Shown here piece by piece: positions 48,254-61,089 of a stretch of DNA of 64,000 nucleotides. The notes below the pieces were generated by a model, which worked only from the letters and a program-made list of their open reading frames with translations, made no database searches and was not told the origin of the DNA. A program made the translations under genes and the position numbers. The stretch covers positions 14,511,190 to 14,575,189 of the forward strand of contig CM060463.1 in the NCBI GenBank assembly GCA_030544235.1, given 5' to 3'. Origin of the DNA: Lepturacanthus savala (taxonomy: Eukaryota; Chordata; Actinopteri; Scombriformes; Trichiuridae). Each line of letters starts with the position of its first letter. Position 1 is the first letter of the stretch.

Positions 48254-51200
48254 CCTGTTCCTGATAATCCATAGTTTGACTTTCTATAGAAGGAGTCCCA
48301 AAGAAAACTGATGAGTGTGTTTCGTAGATTATCCAGAGTGACAGCCACTGTTGATGTTTTTTTTTTTTTTTTCAATGTAATTCAATTCAATTCTCTGTGC
48401 AGCTCAAATTGAATAACATTCATGTCTATTGAATTTGGTTGAAGGGGGAAAAAAATATATTATCTCAGATAATCTGGGCAAATAAAATCAAAGAACTCTC
48501 CAACAGCCGGATATCATTAGTGGTAAGTGAGAATTCTTTTGAGCGAACCGACCCTTTAATACTTTTGTATTTACAGTGTAGACACTGAAAGAAAACACTC
48601 CTTAGTGGACTTTTGTTTTGTTTCATAGTCTCACCCCTCATGTTGTGATTTAGTTGTGTTACGGGGCTCATTAAAAGGCTGGCTGTGCTGCGTTCAAAGT
48701 CCACACATACTGCACACACCACTGCATGACAGCAGCCGACCAGGATTCCACAGTTGCTTCTCTGTCTCCCCTCTATGCATTTTGTCTCTCACTTTGTGCT
48801 GAAATAATTAACCGCATGCATGTTTGAAGGCGGGATTACAGTTGCCTAATTGTAGCGAGCGTTGTCATGGAGACTATCAGGGCCATCAGCGAATAAACAG
48901 CCTTACTTGGCAGTGTTTGGCTAAAATGGGGCTTTGTGCAGATGTCAGACGCAGATTTATGATGGTGAAACAGATTATATTTGGCAGGAAAATCAATAGG
49001 CTGACCACTCTGGACTGGCTGCTTATTTTGATAAACAGCTCTGTGGATGTAACCTGCCCAGAAGCTTGTCTCCTCATCTGTTTGCTCTGAGAACGTAAAT
49101 TCATGCAAAAGTTCACTTCCAACAGCAGCCTGGTTGGGTTCAGTTTTATAGAAATCTACCATTTTACTCCTGGAAGGTCCATGAATATTTTCAAAATGTA
49201 TTATGTAGCAAACAGTAGCAAAGTAACAACATTAGCTTTTTGATGAAGTTACTTAAAGTGAAAAAGGACTTTCATTTACCTCAAAGGTAACCCAAATCCC
49301 ATTATAGTGGAGACAATTCTTATGAAAAGTTGAAGACATTTACCAAAGGAAATAAAAGTGACTAATAGAATACAGTTTATGTGCCTCACTTTAAGGGAAT
49401 GTTGTCGGGAACAATAATTGCATCATGAAGACCTTACGGGAATAATGTTCAAACATCTGGAAAATAAGCTTCTGCTTTTGCTATTTATTTCAATAACATC
49501 CAGCAGTCAGAGAGAAAAATATTGAGGACAAAAAGCTGATGAAAATAGCAGATATACTGTAGTACATTGTAATGTTGCCGTTATAGGGCCTACAGCCCAC
49601 AGTTTGTGTCTGCAGTAGGATGCAGGGAACAGTTGTGGACAGTCTATAGTGTCCTAGTGTCCTAACTCAAATGAACCAAACGTGTGGACATTTGAGAGGA
49701 AAAGTTCAATTATATCTGGAGTCATTTTAAACAAAAAACTGGCCTCATCTTAATTTGACATTTACCAGTAGCTCAGTCTCAAAATTAACACAATGAACAT
49801 TCTAAATGCTTTAAAATGAGATTTCATCTTAAATAATACATTACAAAGTCTGGCACCCGAGTTATCAGCCTGTAGCACTGTACTCTGTCTAATGAGATAC
49901 TGCATTAATATGAGTGTGGTCAGAGGTGCAACAGCAAATATATTTATATTATTCTCTTCTGAATTTAAAAATCAATTTTTATATCACAACTGCATAATTT
50001 CCCATTGACAATTTTGGATAGAAGTGTGATGAAAAAACATTTCAGATTAATGACCTCAGTTTTATTATTGGATAATTTTACGATTCCATGGTAATATAAA
50101 GTCATTGTGTATTCTAATTTATTTATTTAACTTTGGACACTTTGGGTGTCTATATACTATTCCTCTATATACTATACTCATTCAACCCCTTTGTGCCTGT
50201 GTGTGCATGTGTCTGACCCTGCTGTTAGTTTTAATGCACCAATTAGATTAGGACACCATCTTCTTATTGGTCCGTGGAATTTGGTGACTTCATATATTAT
50301 AAAATGTAAAAATCTAAGTTATTTATTATATGAAGTATTGATTCTTTGCTGATTATGTATATGTTGTTGTGTGATGTGTCATTTGTAACTGCTGTTTTTC
50401 TTGGCCAGGTCCCTCATGAAAAAGATATTTTCAATCTCAATAGTTAGATTAAAACTTGAAATAAAAATAAATATATAACTCTGCCGACCTTTAACCTAAG
50501 CAGAGGTCTAATTAAACAAAAGTGAAAGTGATTTTACATATAGACTTTTATTAGTAGACGGCAGATTTTCTCACATGATGACACATATGCATTGGCCTCA
50601 AATTAACTGTTAATTAAAGATGTGGGGTTTTCACAGTAATATAGGAAACCAAAAATATTTGTGGTCTTGCAAAATAAACCAACTATTTTTATATGAGTAG
50701 ATGCATTTTTCTTTACACTGCCATCAGATTCTGTTTTTTTCTGTCTGGATACTTTCATTTTTGAAATAGGGTAAAAGGTAAAGAAGTCATCCAGGTGACA
50801 GACACACTGTCTGCCAGGACTAACTCCCAGAGGGATGTTTAGCTCATAACCCTGCTCTCTCATGGACAATTTAAATTGACTGTAACGACAAGAGAGCTCC
50901 AAGCTATTGATCAGAGTAAACTACTTATGTTTTTATCAATGCCGTGCTATTGATTTGATATAATTCCTGCTGTGTATGATTGTGTAGCGAGTATGAAACT
51001 GTTTGCCACTGAAAAACAACATGCTTAGTCCTCCTACACTATCTTGTATGCAATAAAATAAAAAAGGCGGACTAGGTCAATCATTCAATGCGTTTAGAAA
51101 AAAAAAAGGGTACTGTATTTTAGATACCAACAAAAACTATAGCATCTCATACAGTCCAAATGTGCTTCTGCCCTCTATGCGAGCCGGATTAACCCTCATT

Positions 51201-52359
51201 CATACATTTAAACAGTAGGATATGTCTTAAACATATTCGCCCTCCACACTTGCCTGCAAACTTAAAACGAGTTCAGTTAACAGTCAGGAGAAAAACATTC
51301 CAGGAACAGGAAGTCAATAATGCCGGTATCCCCCTCAGGGTGCACATTACCATTGTTGTGAGCCAGGTTAATGTACTTCAAACAAGGTTTATTATATACT
51401 GCAGTGCACAATAGCGAGGTGAGGAGTGTAGCAGTAGGTGAGAAAGGAAGCTGATCACTTCTCTTCCTCATCTGTGGTTGTTGGGTGAGATGACTCGGTA
51501 TCTCTGACACGTTGTTTTTGTGGGTACTGTGGTACAAGGTAATTCACCTCACCTGATCTTGTTATGATAAAAACGGAACACTCAACTAATTTACCACCTC
51601 TTGTGACTGGTAAACAAGATCACGTTGCATGCTTTTTGATATCTTGTTAACCACCGTCTCCTCATTGTTACGGTTCATTGCTAAATGGCACACGGTGGAT
51701 ACACGCACGGTACTTCTAAGTCGATTGAGTTCATTCTTGATTTGACTCATGAGGTTTGTTAACAATAAGAAAAATAAGATATTTCCTCTGGTAAAGGATA
51801 TACCTCTGCATGTCAACAACCCGCTTTTAAACCCATAACACTCGAATAACTCTCTCGGAACTCTGTCTCTGTTTTCTTAATGATTAGTACCACACTACAC
51901 AGTTCTTTCCAAGAAACGTCCACAGAAATTATTAGGAAATTGCAGACCCATAAAATAAAGTGTTACAGTTTTATTTCCCAACCTAATGGTCCAAATGAAG
52001 TTTCAAGGCTCTCTTTATACTACTATTCATGAAAAAAAAATGTTGTTGGGTTGCAAGTATTTAAATTAAACTGTCTCACAATACTGGACTCACACTAAAA
52101 ACATTCCCACCATGTGTAACTGTAAACTCTCCCACTATACTTAAAGCACCCAAATTCCTGTAAAATACCCAAGGTGGCTGTAGGCCTGCTGAGATCCATC
52201 CGGGAGAAACAAGGCCGGCCTGTCACCACAGCCATTATGAGATGAAAGCTTTGGACGTGCTCAAACAGCTGAATCCATTGCTTATTAGTCTGACATTTGG
52301 TGATTTAATTGCTTATTTGCTGAGTTCGATGAGAAAATCAGTACTCCTCTCATATGTTG
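48254..52359. other. Intergenic DNA, no gene recognised
   Basis: AT-rich with poly-T at 48358-48373 and a poly-A run near 51098. About 48640-49100 is repeat-poor and contains an X-box-like site. Frames on both strands at 48824-49162 overlap each other and lack motifs. 52150-52350 is repeat-poor with TGATTTAATTGCTTATTTGC, enhancer-like. Confidence 0.4.
48861..48874. promoter_or_regulatory. X-box-like motif (RFX-type site)
   Basis: GTTGTCATGGAGAC is a good RFX X-box match: GTTGYC, then ATGGARAC-type right half. It lies in a repeat-poor stretch (48640-49100) that may be conserved. Motif match only. Confidence 0.45.
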
Positions 52360-52650
52360 TTTATTGAGCAGCTGGTTAGCTTAGCTAAGCATAAAGAGTG
52401 GAAAATACTGCTTTGTTCTGGTGCAGGCCAAAAAATAATTCAGCACATAACCCCCATCTGAAACCGCAACTTGTCATTTTTACACTTCAGCTTTTTGTAC
52501 AGATTGAAAAAACGAGATACAAAGCGTTGATTGGTGAGGTTTAGTGGTGCTGACAGGTGGATTTGGATTGGTTTGACAGAGCCAGGCTGCCGGCTGAAGC
52601 TTCATATTTACAGAACAACCATTAGAGTGATACCATGTTTCTTTTGTAAC
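52360..52650 (+). mobile_element. Teleost dispersed repeat, GCTGGTTAGCTTAGC family, copy 2
   Basis: GAGCAGCTGGTTAGCTTAGC, TAAGCATAAAGAGTGGAAA, GCACATAACCCCCATCTGAA, AACGAGATACAAAGCG and GGTGAGGTTTAGTGGTGCTG correspond in order to the phrases of the copy at 26310-26790, same orientation. This copy is shorter in its first part and retains a better GACAGAGCCAGGCTG segment. The two are clearly independent, diverged copies. Non-coding. Confidence 0.75.
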
Positions 52651-55600
52651 TCTCTGTAAGGTTAACATGGAACATGGGTTGTGTTTATTAGTTATGCTTT
52701 TTGTTTTATTATTTAAATGATTTAGCTACAGAACTGTGTTTTCCAATGTACTGAATCATTTAAAAGTGTTAAATATGGCACCTGGCCATCATGTTGGACT
52801 TTCCTAATTTCAAAAGCTCTCAACTGAATATTTTTCCAACGGTGCTGCAGCATTTAGTCGTCACTGTGTTCCCAACAGAATCTCTTTTCTTGGTCTTTTG
52901 TTACAAATGCTCTGCTCTCTTCTATCTCTGCTTTACTGAACTCTGCCCTCACTTGCCCAGCACAGTCCATGGGGTTGTATGGATCCCACTCAGCAGGCCC
53001 AGGGTCCAGGAGGGGGCTTTTAGGCCAATTTGCTCCACTGAGGGGACTGCAGATCATCAATATTGCAAAGAAATAAAGTAGGCTGGTGGTAAAGGACAGG
53101 GGCCTAATCAACCGTCACTCCTCTTAACGAAGAGAGTAACAGGACAGGAATATAGGTTTAGAGATACACTTTGCCAGCGGTTTAATAAATGATGAGAAAA
53201 TAAATGGCTTAGTGTACATCCTACAGAAATTGACCAAATGTCAGGAGATAAATGCATCAGATAATGTGCCATGTGAACTGAGATGTCGGCCCTGGTGAGT
53301 GTTGTAGTGTTCATAAGAATGAATCTTTTGAGTAAAAGAATCAAACTTAATCGCTTCTCGAAACAATCCGTTTGTTTCTCTCAAGTTCAGTTGAGCTCTC
53401 AGTTGCGAGCGACTGTGATTCTGAGATTAAAGATAAAAAGAGGCTGCTTTCCATTATGATAAATGTTTCCATATGGGCAGTAATGTCACTGTGACATATA
53501 CTGTGAATCATTCAAGCAGCAAAATTTTTTCCTCCAAAGAATTTCACTTCACTGGACTGTGTGTGTAACAGCTGACCTTTTGGATGGGTAGGAGAACACA
53601 GAACATTAATTAACTTTAAATCCTAAACGATCATGTGGGTGCGTCTGGAGATTTAAACAATCAATAAAGTTATGCTGCTGTGTCTTGTGTGTGGATGTGC
53701 ACAGATTAAATGGGGAGACCCACTTATCATTTCGGGGGGTGTCATTGCAGGTATTTAATAAAGTCTAAAAATATTAAATATTTTTTTTCAGGGCGGCGCA
53801 GTAGTACCAAATATTTAACTTAATAATTGTCACAAATATATATTTGCAGCACATAATAGGGTAGGACTTTGCTATATCAGCTTTTAGGTTTCAAACAGTA
53901 TATTTATCCAACTAAATCCTCAGCTCATTGGTTCATCAACTGTTCTTAGTTCGCTAGTTAGCGAGTTAAACTGAACAATTCTCTTTGGTGACCGTATGGA
54001 GTCATACCATCACCTGATCATTGCATGTTTCTTGTAGACAGCAGAAGACTGTTGATTGCAGCTCAAAAGGACGGAGAGATTACCTTTATTTCGATTATAA
54101 AGTACAGTGGATACGGTTGACTTTGAACACAGCGGGAATGCCGAACCCTGCACAGTATGTTCATTATGCTGTGGTACCTCAGCGACGGCCTACAGTGCCG
54201 CAATAAAAGACCAATGAACGGTGCACATCCTGTATTGATTTGTTTGCTGAATATCAGAGTGAATTTTCAGATGTATTTATAATGGACTTATTAAAGCCCC
54301 CTTTGATCTAAAGAATACAACAGTAACAGAATTGTCTGCGTTGTTTGCAACCAGGATTCACTGTGGTAAAAATGTCAATATTAACTGGGGTTCTTCAGGG
54401 GTTTTCAATTATTTTTCCTTTTAATCATGAAATGTAATCAGTTTCACAAGTTGGGGGATGGGCCCAGCTGCTTTTCTTCTTTATCGCTGATGTAAAGCCG
54501 TCCGTTCAATGGTATTGCTCCACATATGACTTTTTTGGCAAATGAAATATTCTTTTTGAAATACAAACAGCTTTAATTATTGAAGCCTGACCCTCAGTTT
54601 GAATTTGAAAGACTGTCAGCTGTTGACATTGGATAAAGAAACGGGGAACGGTTGAGGATTTTCTGCGGTCGGCACTTGTATGATGAAGACATTATTTGGA
54701 GGTGACTCTCATCTGTCGTAAAAGTTACTGAAGCAGGCGAACACAAAGACAAGTGATCTGATGAATTGGTGATTAATCTGAGAGGGTTTTAAGTGAGAAT
54801 GAGGATCAACTCTCTCTGTGCTTGTTTTTCTTTTTTTTTTAATGATGTTCGAGTGGAGTCAAATGACAAATAATGAAGACAATATCAAGTGAAACTCAAG
54901 GGACACTCTGTGTCACATTATTCATTGGGACAAAAAAATGCCAGTTCAAGCACTGCCAAATTCAAATGGGGGGAATGAAAGAGATGATTTATTGAGCAAC
55001 ATTTTCTGAACAATAATAAGGACACTTATCATACACAATGAGATGTATAATTTGGACTAAAATCCAAGCGGAACAACTAGCCTACTTGATTTATAATTTA
55101 ATATATTGTCTGCAATTTCTTAGGCCAAGGACATCTAGTCATTAGAGATGTTCCTTCACATAGGTCTGACACTTTTACAAAAATCACAAAAAAACGAACA
55201 ATACATTTTCTACACTAAAAATACAATGTCTTTGCCTTTCTCCACTTCAGATTTGGCGTTGTTGTAATGTCAGTGTAAGGCAGATGTCCTCACAAAGCCT
55301 TATTCCACAATTTTGCCAACAATTGTGTTGAATCACAGTCTGGTTCCAGACCTCTGAAATTGCCAAACCACATTTCTGATACGTTGTTCAGTCAGTCCAC
55401 ATGCGGTGTCTTCTTTGAACAGCTGGCAAAAAATGGCAACAATGATGAATGACTTTGATGCAGCTGCACAGGTTGCTGTAATTCAATTTCTAAAAAAAGA
55501 AAAATAAAATTTCTTAAATTGACATTTTTTCTGTCATTAGACCCATAAAGCTAACAGCAGCTAGCTCCTGCTAAAGCTCTCTCTTTGTCATCAAGACAGA

Positions 55601-58329
55601 CACACTTAAGCGCTACAGAGTTACCACAATGTGTGAACATGGAGGAATCAGCTCAGATAAACATTTGATGGGGGCGGGTGAAATATACCATATCGACAAC
55701 CACAAAATCAAATGTCTTTGCTTGCTGCAGTTGATGCTACGTGTGATGACATAACAGCAGAAGTGTGCAGAGGATGGTTGTGGCGTTCTTCCCCCCGTTG
55801 CATAGCAAGGGAGAGCTGTAGGTATGAAGTCGATTACAATCTGTGGCCAAACACACACGAGCAACAGGATGCAGTGAAGGCCTAGGTTTTGTTTCAATTT
55901 TCAGTTACTTTCTGTTTGCCGTATTGGAACTGTGGTGTGAGACCATTGCAGGAAATTAAAATAGTTTTTTTTTTCTCATACTGTGTTCTTTTAAAAAAGT
56001 ATAACGTGAAACCTTGATAGTTTTCACTTTGATACACAGAAGTAGTCAGTCAGCTTCAGGAAAATAACAGTGTGGTACAGCACTGCATTGAAAACATGAT
56101 GGACAAGACAGTTTGTAAATTAGGAAATGAGGAACACATTTCCCAAGTCCACTGTCTTTCTAAGAAAAAAACATTTAAACAGTTTGACCAGCTTGGTTTT
56201 ACACCATATCAAAGGAACATGTCATTTTGGCAACAATGACTTATTTGCTGACACAATAACTTCATTTTGAAACATGAATAAAAGGTTTTGGGTGAGTCAC
56301 AGCCTTTTACATGTTTACTATAGTGCATTGCTGAATTTATGAGCTGTTTGGGCAAATGCATCTTCAGTTTTGAGAAATAAAAAAAAAAAATGTTTGTTGA
56401 GAAATGTGCCAAAGCAATTAAGAAATGCTGTAAGAACGCTCAAAATAAGACAGGGCTTGTTGTGCTAATACACGATGTACTGTGAATTTAGACAACTCCT
56501 CACAGATGGAATGTTATATTTTTTTCACCATGCTCAGACGAAGAGTTTAGAGTTTCTAATAAAATGTGACAGCATTATCTTCAAGTGGATACAGCTGTTA
56601 CGTCCCTGCTGGATGATCAGATGTGGTAGAGCCTGTGTCAATCAGAAAGATGCACACTTTGTAACTCAGTTTAAAAAAGGCATTAAAAGCCTCACAACAT
56701 ACACAGTTGTTTTTATGTTTTTTTTACTAGTAGGCCATGTAAAAATAAATGATATACTGTATAGCCTATAGTATCTTCAAAATGTCACTCCAGCGGCTAA
56801 TGAAAGTTGACATAAGATTGAATTAGTATTCATGAATTTGTCATGTAGCTGACAAGACGGTTTAGGTGTTACAAATGCTAAATAAATGGTTGCTAAATTG
56901 CTGACATACAGAATATCCTTGTTAAACTGAATTCTCAGGCTGCTCATTGTGATTTTTCAGAAAGAAAATACAGGCCATCGCTAAAGATTTTAAAGCTGGT
57001 ATAATTTCTTGTTGTCTGCAGTGTTTTTGTGGACTTTTGAGTACTTGTGAATGTAAAACACCTTATCATCACTGTCACGTATCTTTCCTTCCACTGTAGC
57101 ACAATATAAATATGTTGTTTTTTAAAACCAAGAATCTGTTGTCCATATTCAGGAAAGTTGATCTGAACCCAAGAATATCATTTAGCTTGGCAGGCCTTTC
57201 TGGGCAACCAGTTGCTACTGCCTTCTGCTCCTTTTTTCTAAAAAAAACAAACAAATTTGCACTCCTTATGGATCCTGTTTCTTGGAATTACTGAGCAAGA
57301 CAATTTATAAACACTTTTTCCCGTTGGACTGTGCGTGCATACCTGTTTCAAATTAAATCTAAAAGAGTTATGGTTGTCTTTAGTTTTTAAGATGTGGTGA
57401 GGTGGTTATTCTGCAGCTTTTCATAGAGTCCACACTGACTTCATGTGTTGGACAAAATTGCAGCTGAAAGTTATTTGATCCTGTGCAGAGAAGATTTGAT
57501 AATGCTACAGATAGCGATTCAACGGGGGATGTTGCAGGTTTCCCAGAGCGCCACTGACAGTCGCGCTTTCACTCGCGGTCTGATTGAGAGACAGCTCCTC
57601 GGCTGCCAACAAACACAAATTGCTTTCTGTTTCTCATTGTGTTGATGAGGTGCCACGAAGGTGCAACGTGTAGAGTAGCCAGAGTAAACTGAGCTGTGAT
57701 TGCTCTGAGTAGAAACACTGAGCTGATCAGTAGTCCCTGAACTCTCTGACAGCCGTGCTTTGTTAAGGCACAGTTCCACAGTAGCTGTGAAACACCTTGA
57801 CTTCCGTAATGAAGATGGCGCATTGCTCAACAATCAACTCCTAAACAACGTTTTGTGATCAATTATTGTTTGTCGTGTTTGCATCCATATTGTAATATGT
57901 GGGCTTTCATGTTTGGACCAACAGGGCAGTGTGAGCTGATCCCTAAGCTCGAGACACACTTTGAATTTCCGTTACACACGGAGTCTTGCAGAATTACTTC
58001 CATCACCAACAAAATAGACCAGATTCCATATGTTGTTAATGTCCCCTCAAGCGGAGCGGCACACTGTTCCACTGCTTCGATGCCCGATTTACTGCACAAT
58101 AAGCCCCTAATACTCCTGCTATTGTTCTTGGTGATCTGAACAACTAGAGAAAACTTTACCAGGTTTCCAACAGGTTGTAAAATGTGAAACAAGTAGGGGA
58201 AATATAATGGATGAATGTTACAGTACAGACACGGGTACAGGGGGTGATTTTTTATTTAATTCACTTGTTTCAATTGTATTGAGGTTTAAAGTTATACATA
58301 ATTAAGCAGTGGTTTCTTTGAGTGACACA
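52651..58329. other. Intergenic DNA, no gene recognised
   Basis: Frames of up to 109 codons (minus 57519-57833 and 57863-58192) are present without motifs or paired splice sites. 54200-54800 is repeat-poor and enhancer-like. 55200-55900 and 57430-58140 are of mixed composition and may be old repeats that I cannot assign. Poly-A/T runs occur near 54830-54841 and 56381-56390. Confidence 0.4.
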
Positions 58330-58480
58330 TAGATAGCAGGTAGGTGGCTGGATGCTAGCTGTCTGCTAGCAGGAAGCTCCTCCCCAGCTCTACACTCTAT
58401 TAGAAATATGGTCACTTCTGGCTCCAAAAAACAAGATGGCGAACATCAGAATACCAAACTGCCCAAAGGCTTCAAAATGA
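58330..58480 (+). mobile_element. Fragment of a teleost dispersed repeat (GGCTCCAAAAAACAAGATGGC)
   Basis: GTCACTTCTGGCTCCAAAAA, then ACAAGATGGCGAACATCAGA and CTGCCCAAAGGCTTCAAAAT, follow a common teleost repeat with the same ordered phrases (CACTTCTGGCTCCAAAAAACAAGATGG). It is a truncated, non-coding copy; boundaries are approximate. Confidence 0.6.
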
Positions 58481-59739
58481 AGGAGAACATGAGTAGTACC
58501 AAGTCCTGCCCTCTGGCCAACGGTGCCTGAGGTATATTATGAACTATTAGCGACTTTTTCTTCACACACATCAAACATGAATAGAGCATGTGACTATGTA
58601 TGGTCCCCTCAAAAGGAAGGCTTTGCTTTTGCATTTTGGAATAAAATTATAATTTGAATGTTGCGTGAGATGATGAGATGATGTCGTTTCGACTGCTGGA
58701 GGATGATCATACAGTTGTTGTTTGTTCTTCATGTTATTCTGATGATTGTTGGAGCATGTGTTGCAAGACAAATTTCAGTGTGAATGGACAATAAAGTTTT
58801 ATATCTTTGACCCTTTTTACAAAGAAAAATATCGTTCATAGATAAAACATGACCATGCTGCTGGTAATGTTTTCCTTGTTACGGAATGCAAGGCACCAAA
58901 GGTTGTTTTTTGGACAACCTTGTTGAATGTGTGTTATATGAAGAGAAACCACACACAGTGCATGAAAACATCAGTAAATTTGAAATATCTATAAATCGTT
59001 CATAATTCAAGACTAGTGAGCAGTTTGCCGTCAGCAGATGCGTTGGTGGCAAAAAGAATAGAGGAGTTTCTTTCCTCTCAAGGGAAAACAATATTGAACT
59101 TCTTCTTCTAAAGGCCGTGGTTTTCATCAGCAGCGAGCTCTGCGCCAGCAGCAGGGCGCTGGTTTGGCTGGATTACCAGACAGGAGATGGAGGGAGGGCA
59201 GATTGTACATTTGTATTAGTTTAGGATTTCATACATCATTAGAGAATGGACTGACTGTATTTCCTCTCTGTCGAGAGGATGGCTCTGCTGTCATATAACC
59301 TGAATGACAGGACAGAGGGGAAAAAATATCATAAAACTAGTCAGTTATTGTATCATGGAGGGTCGACTGCTCATTTTTAGCATTGCATGTAACTTTATTG
59401 CATACAATACAACTGACAAACAGCAAATTAGGAACACACCTCAAACCTTGTGAAAATTTGCTCATTTGGAGGAAAAATTATAACTCCAAACGTAAATAAA
59501 TAAACAATTCCATTTCTCCAAAGACTTCATTCTTCCACATTTCAAACACCGGCTAATTATAGCCTTAAGTCAGGCGCTTTGATGCATTTTCCCTCAGCAG
59601 GAATCCCTGGCTTTTCTTTTCCTGGAAGTGCTTCTCTGTCGGGCCTGAGCTAAACTGCCCGATGGCACACAGCAGGATCCAATCACTCTGAGCCTATAGT
59701 GCGTTTATCTGTGTGTGTATATGTGCCAAAAAAAAGGGA
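58481..59739. other. Intergenic DNA; possible retroposed 3' tail near 58760-58800
   Basis: No gene is recognised. AATTTCAGTGTGAATGGACA followed by ATAAAGTTTT near 58769-58799 resembles the 3' end of a retroelement or a transcript with an AATAAAG signal. 59550-59700 is repeat-poor. Confidence 0.35.
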
Positions 59740-60440
59740 ACGCGAGTGAGTTGACCCCGTAACACGTCGTGAACCCAGCGAAATGGCACGAGAGCTAACA
59801 CTTCCACAGCCTATGATGATTCGCGACTTTGAAGCTCGGGAAGGAAACCGCAGAACCCGAGCCCGCTCTCGGCATCTTTGCAGAAAATGTGTGTCTCCAC
59901 AGCAAAAATAATAACCGCCTGGTAAAAGCTGTGGACTCTCAGCGGTGTGGCGCTCCACATCTGACACTGGCGGGGCTCCTGCATGTGTGTGCAGCGAGAG
60001 CCCAAGATCAACAGCGAAGAAGGAGAAACCACCCTGGGTGTCGGCAGACCGCTGCTGCTGGGCCCGTCACACGTGGGAGGGCTGCCGCCGCCGCCACCGC
60101 CGCTGCTGCTGCTGTCACACTCAAACGCACCAAGCCGTTAACTTGTCTGGCCTATGTGAAATGCTTTTAGAGGGGGATGAGGGAGGAGGGGGGGTCTTGT
60201 GTTCATGCAGGGGTGGAAGTGTATACCCTGGGCACTGCCGTTTCCTCTTGGCTCCCTTCCTGGTCTGTCTTCAGGTCCACACCCCACACAGGCATCCCGG
60301 CAGCCTCACATGCAAAGAAGTGCGAATGTAGCGGGGGGTTCACAGCGAGGCTATAAAGGTTTCCCGAAGCGGTGACGCAGCTCCGTCGTGCTCCCCTCCT
60401 ATTAAAGTCAACCCGGGGGTGACATATGACATCCAGACAT
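59740..60440 (+). promoter_or_regulatory. CpG-rich patch, candidate promoter region
   Basis: The most CpG-rich stretch of the window, with (GCC)n/(GCT)n runs at about 60078-60115 and many CpGs throughout. A TATA-type sequence lies near its end. It precedes a candidate coding exon (60832) by about 400 bp and could be the promoter and first exon of that gene. Plus-strand frames of 113 and 128 codons here carry Ala/Arg/Cys runs from the trinucleotide repeats and have no motif; I regard them as incidental. Confidence 0.4.
60351..60358 (+). promoter_or_regulatory. Candidate TATA box
   Basis: CTATAAAG in a GC-rich context (GGCTATAAAGGTTTCCCG). A start site would be expected about 25-30 bp downstream, before the candidate exon at 60832. 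TATA-like octamers also occur by chance. Confidence 0.3.
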
Positions 60441-60831
60441 GCAGGGAATAATTGTTTTTACTGATGCTCCCTGACGATGCCGCGTCCATGCATGAGGCTG
60501 CTTGTCTCGGCGGACCACGCTCATGTGTTTCCCATCAGGAAAGTCTGTGGTTACCTTCCTGATTTTGCTGGACTGGAAAAACATAGCTAATATGGTGTGA
60601 TCTGGAAAAAGCTTTGATGCAGGGGCTTTACAAATAAACCTCTGAATGTCATATGGTTTGCATTCATCTCTTAATTTATTTCCTATAAATGTCTATTGAA
60701 TATTCTGCAGGAGCCAACATGTGTGTAACCAGACTTGGAAAACAGAAGGCCGGGGAGAGCAGTTTGTGGCAAAGTGTGATTATTATGATTTGACCCTTTT
60801 TTCTTCTTCATCCTTTTTTTCTGCATGATAG

Positions 60832-61089
60832 ATGAGTCGCAAAGGCATTCCAAAACAAGCAAACAAGAAAACATCCAAACATTTTTCTTCTGGAGTTGAT
60901 CCTGGCTCGTCTCGCCACGCCAGGCCCAGCACAAAGAAAACTCCACTCAAAGAGCAATTAAAAAGTAATGATTGTGCGCTTCGTGATGACTCATCAACTG
61001 ACAGACTTTTCCCTATGAAGTTGGATATTGGGTTACCGCTGACAGAGAAGTCAACAGACAGCAGGCGTCCAGCGGTGGAGGACATGGAA
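60832..61089 (+). CDS. Candidate internal or first coding exon, protein unidentified
   Basis: A long pyrimidine tract (60796-60820) ending CTGCATGATAG gives a good acceptor at 60831. The following 258 nt are open, enter and leave in phase 0, and end at a GAA/GTGAGC donor. The segment begins MSRKGIPKQANKKTSKHFSS and encodes 86 residues rich in Lys, Ser, Arg and Asp (STKKTPLKEQLKSND in the middle), suggesting a disordered, possibly nuclear region. Past the donor the frame stays open for 10 more codons, ending at TAG at 61120-61122. If the exon begins the coding region, the ATG would be the very first exon base. I compared it from memory with zinc-finger proteins beginning MSRRKQ and with AUTS2, SOX5 and FOXP1 and found no match. 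It could also be a conserved element that is open by chance. Confidence 0.42.

Noticed and set aside
59829..60331. Plus-strand frames of 113 and 128 codons in the CpG-rich patch
   Set aside because: They read the same (GCC)n/(GCT)n tract in different frames with Ala- or Arg/Cys-rich output. Long frames are expected in GC-rich DNA.
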